Assembly: GCA_010365175.1 (NCBI GenBank) | Contig: JAAFGW010000042.1 | Coordinates: 1 to 13,985, forward strand | Length of the DNA: 13,985 nt | Source of the DNA: Sulfuriferula multivorans | Lineage (GTDB): Bacteria; Pseudomonadota; Gammaproteobacteria; Burkholderiales; Thiobacillaceae | Reading direction: 5' to 3' | Part shown: positions 7,226 through 13,985 of the stretch, piece after piece | How positions within the stretch are numbered: position 1 is the first letter of the stretch | Layout of the letters: each line of letters starts with the position of its first letter | The notes under the pieces: model-generated | Told to the model about the DNA's origin: nothing | Databases searched by the model: none | What the model saw: the letters and a program-made list of their open reading frames with translations, nothing else | Translations under genes and position numbers: made by a program

Positions 7226-10200
7226 TGCGGCAACTCCAGATAGAACGTGGCACCCTGGCCAGGCGCACTCTCGGCCCAGACGCGCCCGCCCATGCGCTGC
7301 ATGGCCTTGAAAACGATGGCCAGGCCGACGCCAGTGCCTGGATAGTCTTCGGCGCGCTGCAGGCGTTGGAAAATTTCGAAGATGCGATCGTGAAATTGCA
7401 TGTCGAATCCGATCCCGTTATCCGCGAACTTCAGGGTAATCGATTTCTCGCCCTTCACGCCACTGACCGACAGATGGGGCGGATGACTGTCGCGGGTGAA
7501 TTTGAGTGCATTGTCGACCAGATTGCGCAGCACAATGGCCAAGCCTTCGGGGTCGGCCTGCGCGGTGAGACCCTGCAAAGAAGTCTCCACCACCATGCCT
7601 TGCGCCTGAATATCCGCCTGGAGCGTATCGAGCACACCGGTCATCAAACTCGAAATATCAAGCGGACGGCCTTGCAGGCTGCGCCGCTCCATCCGGGAGT
7701 AGGTCAGCAGGTCATCAATCAGCTGGCTCATTTGCATCACCCCGACACGCACATTGTTCAGCAACTCAATGCCCGGCTTGTCGAGCTTGCTCTGATAATC
7801 CTCGAGCAGCAGCCGGCTATAGCCATCGATCCCGCGCAATGGGGCCTTGAGGTCGTGCGATACGGAGTAAGTAAATGTCTCCAGCTCCTTGTTTGCCATT
7901 GCGAGTTCGGCCGTTCGCTGGCTCACACGCTCTTCCAGCGCAACGTTGAGTTGATGGACTTCTTCCTCCATGTGCATGCGCTCGGTGATGTCGCGCGACA
8001 CCACCACCACCCGATCGATCTGGCCATTTACCCCGTGTATCACCCCCCCCTGCGATTCAATATTGCGCACTGTGCCGTCGGCCAGGACAAAACGGAAATT
8101 GATGCGTTTCCCTTTCCCGGTCCGCACGGTATCCATGAATACCCGGCGCACCTCGTCTCGATCATCCGGATGGATTTCAGCAAACGAGTCGGTGCCCACC
8201 AAGGTTTTGGGATCGCCGAACAACGCGCAATAGGACGGGCTGTTGTAGAGGCGTCTGCCTTCCAGATCCAGCACTGCAACCATGTCACCGATATTCTCGG
8301 CGATCAGACGGAAGAAGGTTTCCTGCTCCTGCAGCGCCGCTTCCGCCTGCTTGCGTTCGGTGATGTCGTTGATGGCAGTGAAGATGGCGGGTTCATGGTC
8401 AAACTCCACAATGGAGGCTGAAACCAGCGCCCAGAAGGGGCGGCCGTCCGCCGTCCGCATACGGACTTCGAGATCGTCAACCTTGCCTGTTTTTTGAAGC
8501 GGCTCCAGAAAGCGCATCCGTTCCGAACGGTCCTCATAGAACTCTTCTGCCGGCTGGCCGATACCCTGTTCGCGCGAGATGCCGTACTGGACTTCTGCAC
8601 GGTGGTTGCCATAGATCAAAATGCCATCGCGCACGCGGGTGATCACGGCGGGGAACGGCGCCAACTCAATCAGTGAGCGATAGTGGGCCTCGCTGTCGCG
8701 CAGGATTTGCTCGGCCTGCTTGCGCTCGGTGATGTCGGTAATGACGGCAACACGTGCCGTGCGGCCTTCGAACTCGATGTCATGCGAACGCGCCTCGATG
8801 ATGATCCGGGAGCCCGTCTTGGTCAGGTGATGCCATTCGCCCACGTAAGCCAGTCCTTTCAGGCTTGCGGCAACCTCGGAGATGGATTCTTTTTCCTCGT
8901 CCGGGTATAGATCGGTGAGGCGCATAGCCAATATTTCATCATGGCTGTAGCCGTAGTGGCGTAAAAACGCAGCGTTGACCGCAAGCATATGCAGGCTGCC
9001 GCGTTCGTAGACCAGCATGGGAACAGGGTTTTGCTCGAATAAATGCCGGAAGCGGGTTTCGCTTTCTTGCAGGGCAGCTTCACCCAACTTGCGGGAATTG
9101 ATGTCCTCGATTACGGAGATGAAGTAATCCGGGGCTTCGTTGTCTTTCCAGATCAGCGAGACCGTCAGATTGACCCAGACCTGGCTGCCGTCCTTGCGGA
9201 GGTAGCGCTTTTCCATCGAGTAGGCATCGATTTCGTGCACCAGCATCTGGCGCACATAGCCGAGGTCCGCATTGAGGTCATCCGGGTGGGTGATGTCCTG
9301 AAATGTCAGGCTCAACAATTCCACTTCGCTATAGCCGACTATGTCGCACATTTTCTGGTTGACGCGCATCCAGCGGCCTTCCGGCGAAACCATGGCAATG
9401 CCGACAGCGGCTTGTTCGAAGGTGGCAGAAAAGCGTCCCTCGCTTTCGCGCAGCGATTGTTCAACGAGGATGCGTTCGCTGATGTCTTCCGAAAAGATGA
9501 CGATGCCGCCGACTGAGCTGTCCGCCGCAAACCAGGGCCGAGTTTCTCCGCTCAGCCATTGAGTGCTGCCGTCTGCCCGCTCAAACCGATCCTGCTTATT
9601 GCGCACGAGTTCGCCGGCCATTCCGCGTTGATGGATGGCTTTCCAGTGTTCCGAGAGGTCAGGAAAAACGTCGTAATGCGATTCGCCGAGAATATCGCTG
9701 CGTTCCAGTTGGTAGTCGGTCAGCCAGCGGCGGCTGACCGCCAGATAGCACATATCGCGATCGAACATGGCCAGCGCGGCCGGCGCGTGCTCGATAAATA
9801 ACCGCAGCCTGCTTTCGCTTTCAACCAGCGCGGTTTCAATTTGCTTGCGGTCGGTGATGTCGCGTGCGATGCCGAACACGCCGCACACTTCGCCGTCGAT
9901 GATGAGCGGGCCCTTGGTGGTGAGGTAGCGGTAGCTGGCGTCAGCGGTGTTGACCGTTTCCTCGTAAGAATGAGGGATGCCTTCCTCCATGATGCGCAAG
10001 TCGTCGGCTTGGAAACGTTCGGCTGACTCGGCTGAGTACAGGGCATGATCATCGGCGTCAAGAATGGCCTCAACCGGGCGACCAAGCAGGGCCGCCAAAG
10101 CCTGGTTGGCAATGAGATAGCGACCTTCGCGATTCTTGACGAAAATTGCATCCGTGCTGCCTTCCACCAGTGCGTTCAGGATGGAGTGCAGGCGCTTCAG

Positions 10201-12477
10201 GTCCTCTTCCCGTTTCTTGCGCTCGGTGATATCGGTGAAAAAGATGGAAATGCCATCCAGCGTCGGGTAGATGCGGTTTTCATACCACTGGTCCCAGGGC
10301 GGGTAGTAGTCTTCCATACGGACCATCTTGTCGCCATCCATCACCTGCTCGTAGGTTTTCTGGAACGGCTGCCCCACGCCTTCGGGGAATTCGGTCCAGA
10401 TATGCTTACCCAGCAAGTCACCTGGTGCGCGGCCGAACATTTCCCCAGCCTTGCGGTTGACATACTGGTAGCACCAGTTCCGATCCAGGCTGACAAACCC
10501 GTCACTCATGCTTTCCAGCAAATCCACCATACGCCGGTTGAGGGTGTCCCGGGCGCGATCGGCCTCGATGAATTCGAGGGCGAAGCCAATGTCTTCGGCC
10601 AGTTCGTCCAGCAGGCGCAACTCGTCTTCGTCAAAGAACCCGGCGCGGTCGGCGTAGAGATTGAACGCTCCACGTACCTGACCGCCGACCCGGATCGGGA
10701 ACGCTGCCGAGGCCTGATAGCCCAGAGCCAGGGCTGCCTCACGCCAGGGGGCCATATGAGGATCGTGGGCGATGTCGTTGCATACGATGTGCTGTCCTGA
10801 ACCCAATGCCAATCCGGTTGGGCCGCGCGCCTGCTCATCTTCACCCAGCGAGATATGCAGGTTTTCCAGGTATTGACCCGCCTCCCCTGCATGAGCCAGG
10901 GGCCGCACAGTCTGCAGGCCGGCACCCACCATGCCCAGCCAGGCCATGCGGAATCCTCCTACTTCGACGGCGATGCGGCAGGCCTCCTCGAACAGCTTCT
11001 GCGGATCGCGCAGATGGATGATCGCGACATCGATGCCGCTCAATACACGATACAGCCGGTTGAGTACCGTGAGCTTTTCCTCTGCTCTGACCTGGTCGCT
11101 GATGTCCTGAAGCGTGCCTAAAAGCGAGGCGGGCTTGCCGGAGGCATCGTATTCAACATGGACTTGCACGCTGACCGTGCGCGCCACGCCGTCTGCGCGT
11201 ACAAGTCGATAACGAAACACGGGAATGTCTTCTCCCGGACGGCTTTCGAGCATGCGTTGCAGGTAGTCATCATGCGCGGCACGGTCGTCAGGGTGGACGT
11301 GGGCGATATGCCACTCGTAAGTGAAGGGTTGGGACTGGGGACGCAAACCGAAAATACGGTAGGTTTCATCCGACCACTGAATGTCCCCGTTCGCCACGGT
11401 GTATTGCCAGTTCCCTACATGGGCGATGGTTTCGGCCGCCTTAAGACGATTCGCGCTAGCCGTCAGTTCGCCCTGACGTCGTGCCAGTTCACGCTTGAGC
11501 TGGCGGTTCCAGAGCAGAATCGCGAGATAGCCAAACACCACCACGATCATGGATCCGACCAGCCAGGGAAACAGGCGGGTCACCAGAGTCGGCTGGCTGA
11601 GCCGCAGGATTTCCTCCGCGTGCAACGGCATCCATTGCTGGAAAATGGCATTTTTCTGCTGGGTGGGCATGCTGGCCAGCGCCTGATCGAGGATGCGCGC
11701 CAGTTGCGGCCAGTCCTTGCGCACGCCAAAGCGCTGGCCGTTCACTTCCATGTCAAAGCCGGCGTTGACCTTGAGGTTGGTGATGCCCTGCTGAGCAGCG
11801 AGGTGGGTATTCACGCCGAGCACGCCAACATAGGCATCGGATGCGCCCGAGGCAACCGCTCTCAGCCCATTGAGTGCGGTGGGCACATAGTGGGGGCGTA
11901 AAGTCGGATACTGTTCCAAGACCTGTTTGCTCGACGAATAGCCTTCCACCAACACCAGGCTCTGGCGGTCAAGATCCTGGAGCGAACGCAGTTGTGGCGT
12001 GTCGATGCGGGTCATGATGACCAGCGGCGTGGGCAGGTAAACCGAGGTGAACTCGAGAAAAGCATCGCGTTCGGGTAACCGAACCACCGTGGCCACGGCA
12101 TCGACGCGACGCGCCTGCACGGCTGCCATCAGTTGGGGCCAGTCGAGGTCGGTCACCAGTTCGAAGCGAACGCCGAGGGTCGGGCCAAGATAGGCAAGAA
12201 AATCGCTGACGACCCCTTGTGGTTTTCCCTGCGTGTCGAGAAAAGAATAAGGAGCATAGCTGGGATCGATCCCCAATCGGATGATCGGATGTGTTGTCAG
12301 CCAGGCTTTGTCCGTCGGGGACAGCGCGAGTCGGAGAGAAGACGTCTTGTCTGCCCAGGTCGGCCCGATGGTGCCAAGGCAAACCAGGCACGTCAGCAAG
12401 GCGAAAACAACGCCTTCGCGCAGGTTCTCGAGCATACGGCTTCTGCGCACCGGAAATATCCAGGAGTTCGTCTTCAT
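7222..12477 (-). CDS. Membrane histidine kinase with periplasmic Venus-flytrap sensor, eight PAS domains and one GAF domain
   Basis: The protein has 1751 residues. An N-terminal hydrophobic segment (about 21-42, ending PTWA) is a signal peptide or anchor. A periplasmic SBP_bac_3-like domain (about 52-287) follows, resembling the flytrap domains of BvgS/EvgS-type sensors, with the PER motif arginine (R137) that binds carboxylates in amino-acid-binding relatives. A second membrane helix lies at 302-323. Cytoplasmic domains are PAS1 343-466, GAF about 485-640, and PAS2-PAS8 about 648-1500, most ending in a DIT-ER type linker. A short helical linker leads to HisKA (phosphoacceptor H1541 in SVSHDLKAPLR), then HATPase_c with N1656, D1686-x-G and GTGVGLA. 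There is no HAMP domain and no attached receiver. All catalytic motifs are intact. The start at 12477 gives a basic N terminus (K2, R11, R12, R14); an ATG at 12435, 14 codons in, is an alternative, and neither has a strong ribosome-binding site. It is the first gene of the operon. The ligand is unknown. Confidence 0.94.
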   Translation of the reverse strand: MKTNSWIFPVRRSRMLENLREGVVFALLTCLVCLGTIGPTWADKTSSLRLALSPTDKAWLTTHPIIRLGIDPSYAPYSFLDTQGKPQGVVSDFLAYLGPTLGVRFELVTDLDWPQLMAAVQARRVDAVATVVRLPERDAFLEFTSVYLPTPLVIMTRIDTPQLRSLQDLDRQSLVLVEGYSSSKQVLEQYPTLRPHYVPTALNGLRAVASGASDAYVGVLGVNTHLAAQQGITNLKVNAGFDMEVNGQRFGVRKDWPQLARILDQALASMPTQQKNAIFQQWMPLHAEEILRLSQPTLVTRLFPWLVGSMIVVVFGYLAILLWNRQLKRELARRQGELTASANRLKAAETIAHVGNWQYTVANGDIQWSDETYRIFGLRPQSQPFTYEWHIAHVHPDDRAAHDDYLQRMLESRPGEDIPVFRYRLVRADGVARTVSVQVHVEYDASGKPASLLGTLQDISDQVRAEEKLTVLNRLYRVLSGIDVAIIHLRDPQKLFEEACRIAVEVGGFRMAWLGMVGAGLQTVRPLAHAGEAGQYLENLHISLGEDEQARGPTGLALGSGQHIVCNDIAHDPHMAPWREAALALGYQASAAFPIRVGGQVRGAFNLYADRAGFFDEDELRLLDELAEDIGFALEFIEADRARDTLNRRMVDLLESMSDGFVSLDRNWCYQYVNRKAGEMFGRAPGDLLGKHIWTEFPEGVGQPFQKTYEQVMDGDKMVRMEDYYPPWDQWYENRIYPTLDGISIFFTDITERKKREEDLKRLHSILNALVEGSTDAIFVKNREGRYLIANQALAALLGRPVEAILDADDHALYSAESAERFQADDLRIMEEGIPHSYEETVNTADASYRYLTTKGPLIIDGEVCGVFGIARDITDRKQIETALVESESRLRLFIEHAPAALAMFDRDMCYLAVSRRWLTDYQLERSDILGESHYDVFPDLSEHWKAIHQRGMAGELVRNKQDRFERADGSTQWLSGETRPWFAADSSVGGIVIFSEDISERILVEQSLRESEGRFSATFEQAAVGIAMVSPEGRWMRVNQKMCDIVGYSEVELLSLTFQDITHPDDLNADLGYVRQMLVHEIDAYSMEKRYLRKDGSQVWVNLTVSLIWKDNEAPDYFISVIEDINSRKLGEAALQESETRFRHLFEQNPVPMLVYERGSLHMLAVNAAFLRHYGYSHDEILAMRLTDLYPDEEKESISEVAASLKGLAYVGEWHHLTKTGSRIIIEARSHDIEFEGRTARVAVITDITERKQAEQILRDSEAHYRSLIELAPFPAVITRVRDGILIYGNHRAEVQYGISREQGIGQPAEEFYEDRSERMRFLEPLQKTGKVDDLEVRMRTADGRPFWALVSASIVEFDHEPAIFTAINDITERKQAEAALQEQETFFRLIAENIGDMVAVLDLEGRRLYNSPSYCALFGDPKTLVGTDSFAEIHPDDRDEVRRVFMDTVRTGKGKRINFRFVLADGTVRNIESQGGVIHGVNGQIDRVVVVSRDITERMHMEEEVHQLNVALEERVSQRTAELAMANKELETFTYSVSHDLKAPLRGIDGYSRLLLEDYQSKLDKPGIELLNNVRVGVMQMSQLIDDLLTYSRMERRSLQGRPLDISSLMTGVLDTLQADIQAQGMVVETSLQGLTAQADPEGLAIVLRNLVDNALKFTRDSHPPHLSVSGVKGEKSITLKFADNGIGFDMQFHDRIFEIFQRLQRAEDYPGTGVGLAIVFKAMQRMGGRVWAESAPGQGATFYLELPQ
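7978..11451 (-). repeat. Array of eight PAS modules in the kinase, period about 370-380 bp
   Basis: The PAS-terminating D-I-x motifs of PAS2-PAS8 fall at residues 749, 873, 998, 1125, 1248, 1371 and 1496, a spacing of 123-127 codons. PAS1 ends at 458, before the GAF domain. The DNA at the linkers is still alike: 8346-8368 and 8715-8737, exactly 369 bp apart, match at 22 of 23 positions around CTTGCG-TCGGTGATGTCG. Variants of the same segment recur near 7980, 9845 and 10219. The bodies of the modules have diverged much more. Confidence 0.85.
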
Positions 12478-12784
12478 AACACTGTGGCGCGATTCTCTCA
12501 GGTTGATTTTTATATCCTGCTGGTGGTTCTTTTTACTCCGGGTTCAAGATTGCAACAACCCGACGCCCAACCTGATAGGGCTGAAGCGTCGCCTCGCCTG
12601 CCAACAAACGATGACTTTGCAAGGGCCGCGTTGTGAACTGCACAAAAAAGCCCAGGCAGAATAAAAACCATCTAAATCTGTCAAGATGGTCAAAGGGTGT
12701 CGGCCCCACCGTTGCCGGGAGCCTCCAAAAAAACTGGGTAAAATGGGCGCCAACACATTTTTCGAACTCGACTAGAGTTAAACG
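12478..12784. promoter_or_regulatory. Divergent intergenic region between the kinase operon and ogt-xerD
   Basis: These 307 nt carry no convincing gene and should hold both promoters. For the - strand operon, a -10-like TATAAA (read on -, 12514-12509) lies in an AT-rich patch about 32 nt before the kinase start, without a good -35. For ogt, TAAAAT at 12739-12744 is a possible -10, again without a well-spaced -35. Two inverted repeats could be operator sites: CGGGTT/AACCCG (12539-12544 and 12557-12562, 12-nt gap) and ACCATCT/AGATGGT (12667-12673 and 12684-12690, 10-nt gap). Promoter calls are weak; the repeats are directly visible. Confidence 0.4.
12667..12690. repeat. Perfect 7-bp inverted repeat, 10-nt gap
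   Basis: ACCATCT (12667-12673) and AGATGGT (12684-12690) are exact reverse complements whose centres are 17 bp apart. No T-run follows, so it is not a terminator. It lies about 50 nt upstream of the possible ogt -10 and could be a protein-binding site. Function is inference only. Confidence 0.4.
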
Positions 12785-13258
12785 ATGCGCCCGTACGATG
12801 CGATCCTTCCTGCTCCAATGTGTCCACTCGGCGCCTGCTTCAGCGGCGACACCCTGACACGACTGGACTTCCTGCCTGTCGATTCGACTGTTTCCGCTTC
12901 AAATTCTGACGCACGTATACGCCTGCTGGCCCGTGAGCTGGACGCTTACTGGGACAGCCCCAGCCATGCATTCGATTTACCGTTTGCCGCGCAAGGCACA
13001 CCGTTCCAGCTACGGGTGTGGAATGCGCTGACCACCATACCGGTCGGGCACCCTACAACGTACGGCACATTGGCGAAGCGCCTCGGCACGGCGGCGCGCG
13101 CGGTCGGTCAGGCATGCGGGGGCAACCCATTGCCGGTTCTGATCCCTTGTCACCGCGTGGTGGCCGCGAGTGGACTCGGTGGCTTCATGCACGCTGCGAC
13201 GGGCGCCCCACTGGATGTCAAAACCTGGCTGCTGAATCATGAACAGAACACTGGTTGA
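12785..13258 (+). CDS. ogt: Methylated-DNA--[protein]-cysteine S-methyltransferase (O6-alkylguanine repair)
   Basis: This suicide enzyme transfers a methyl or alkyl group from O6-alkylguanine in DNA to its own cysteine. It has 157 residues, short but typical of Ogt forms without an Ada regulatory domain. Residues about 1-65 form the degenerate N-terminal domain (YDAILPAP start). The DNA-binding domain follows, with FQLRVWNALTTIPVG, TTYG (Y93), the arginine finger R105 in AARAVG, and the active site C122 in PCHRV. Cysteine at this position excludes an alkyltransferase-like protein, which has tryptophan. The segment after the active site reads LGGFMHAATGAPLDVKTWLL, longer than the usual GYxxGxxxKxxLL. 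I recall similar forms in betaproteobacteria but cannot confirm that here. The ATG at 12785 is preceded by a modest TAGAG site. Its 3' end overlaps xerD by 20 nt. Confidence 0.93.
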   Translation: MRPYDAILPAPMCPLGACFSGDTLTRLDFLPVDSTVSASNSDARIRLLARELDAYWDSPSHAFDLPFAAQGTPFQLRVWNALTTIPVGHPTTYGTLAKRLGTAARAVGQACGGNPLPVLIPCHRVVAASGLGGFMHAATGAPLDVKTWLLNHEQNTG

Positions 13259-13985
13259 CCGCTTTTGCGACCACCTGTGGCTGGAAGACGGGCTGGCAAA
13301 ATTAACGCTGGCTGCCTACCGAACCGACCTCACACATTTTGGGAAATGGCTGGAAAAAGAACGGAAACTCATCCTGAATGCCGCCGTACCGGGGGACGTT
13401 GAGGCCTATCTGGCATGGCGCTTTAACCAGCACGCTCAGCCGCGGAGTGCAGCGCGCTATACCTCGACACTCAAGCGGTTTTATCGTTATCTGCTGCGCG
13501 AAAACCTGATCGCCGCCGACCCCACGCTCAATCTCGACAGCCCCAAGCTGCCGCGTTCGTTGCCCAAGACGCTGACCGAGGATGACGTCGAACGCCTGCT
13601 CGACAATGCCGACACCAACACGCCGCTGGGGTTGCGCGACCGTGCGATGCTGGAAACCTTGTACGCGACGGGCTTGCGGGTATCAGAATTGGTGGGGCTG
13701 AAACTGACTGCAGTCAATGTGAACGACGGCGTGCTCCGCGTGACCGGTAAAGGAAACAAGGATCGGCTGGTTCCTCTGGGTGAAGAGTCAGTACAGTGTC
13801 TCAGGCGCTATCTGGCAGAATCGCGACCGCTGCTGCTGCACAGACAGCTGTGCGATGAAATATTTGTCACCGCCCGTGGCGCTGGCATGACACGGCAAGC
13901 ATTCTGGTATTTGATCAAACGGCACGCGCTTGCTGCTGGCATCACGCGGCCACTTTCTCCTCATACCCTGCGCCACGCCTTTGCC
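13239..13985 (+). CDS. xerD: Site-specific tyrosine recombinase XerD, 3'-truncated
   Basis: Together with XerC, XerD resolves chromosome dimers at dif under FtsK control. The frame is open from ATG 13239 to the window edge: 249 codons of about 300. The N-terminal SAM-like domain (about 1-100) has the family pattern (DHLWLEDGLAKLTLAAYRTDL; ARYTSTLKRFYRYLLRENLI). The catalytic domain shows R147 in ATGLRVSELVGL, K171 in TGKGNKDRLVPLG, and H242-x-x-R245 in SPHTLRHAFA at the very end. The second histidine and the tyrosine nucleophile lie beyond the window. The start overlaps the last 20 nt of ogt in another frame with no clear ribosome-binding site, which suggests translation coupled to ogt. XerC is the alternative, but the N terminus (LWLEDGLAKLTLAAYRTDL) resembles XerD more. 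Confidence 0.94.
   Translation, partial: MNRTLVDRFCDHLWLEDGLAKLTLAAYRTDLTHFGKWLEKERKLILNAAVPGDVEAYLAWRFNQHAQPRSAARYTSTLKRFYRYLLRENLIAADPTLNLDSPKLPRSLPKTLTEDDVERLLDNADTNTPLGLRDRAMLETLYATGLRVSELVGLKLTAVNVNDGVLRVTGKGNKDRLVPLGEESVQCLRRYLAESRPLLLHRQLCDEIFVTARGAGMTRQAFWYLIKRHALAAGITRPLSPHTLRHAFA

Noticed and set aside
7147..8421. Long + strand frame of 424 codons antisense to the kinase 3' end
   Set aside because: It is the antisense shadow of the PAS8, HisKA and HATPase coding sequence. Its product resembles no family I know, and the - strand frame has clear catalytic motifs.
10045..11901. + strand frames of about 250 codons antisense to the GAF, PAS1 and flytrap regions
   Set aside because: No recognisable domains, no good ribosome-binding sites, and complete overlap with the well-supported kinase.
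12544..12756. 70-codon - strand frame in the divergent intergenic region
   Set aside because: No convincing ribosome-binding site, low-complexity basic sequence, no family resemblance; it would also cover the likely ogt promoter.

Overview
The window is ordinary betaproteobacterial-type chromosome, moderately GC-rich, with housekeeping genes at both ends and a large signalling cluster between them. The order ffh, rpsP, rimM, trmD, rplS and the adjacent ogt-xerD pair fit a betaproteobacterium. I cannot fix the genus. There is no rRNA, tRNA, insertion sequence, phage gene or CRISPR array.

Layout. Positions 1-1019 hold the 3' three quarters of ffh (SRP GTPase). A sigma70-like promoter with a perfect TATAAT follows, then the trmD operon on the + strand: rpsP (1106-1363), rimM (1392-1931), trmD (1942-2727, GTG start) and rplS (2818-3222), closed by a strong intrinsic terminator at 3244-3272. 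From 12477 back to 3427, on the - strand, is a tightly packed three-gene signalling operon. It encodes a 1751-residue membrane histidine kinase with a periplasmic Venus-flytrap sensor, eight PAS domains and one GAF domain; a stand-alone Rcp1-type response regulator; and a 1119-residue REC-REC-PAS-GAF-PAS-GGDEF-EAL protein. The kinase and regulator genes overlap by 4 nt, and the regulator and GGDEF-EAL genes are 7 nt apart. A 307-nt intergenic region separates this operon from the divergent + strand pair ogt (12785-13258) and xerD (13239 to the window end, truncated), which overlap by 20 nt.

How the genes work together. The left block is translation and protein-export housekeeping. The central block reads as one pathway: a small periplasmic ligand plus several cytoplasmic cues set the kinase, phosphate passes to the single-domain regulator and/or the REC domains of the last protein, and the output is cyclic di-GMP synthesis or breakdown. 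No gene in the block encodes a DNA-binding output domain. The right block is DNA repair (O6-alkylguanine) and chromosome-dimer resolution.

The most unusual sequence structures are a degenerate five-unit 16-17 bp tandem repeat spanning the rpsP stop and rimM start, and a perfect 12-bp inverted repeat inside trmD. The most interesting biology is the kinase-regulator-cyclic-di-GMP module. Its domain families are known, but this combination and its ligand are undetermined.
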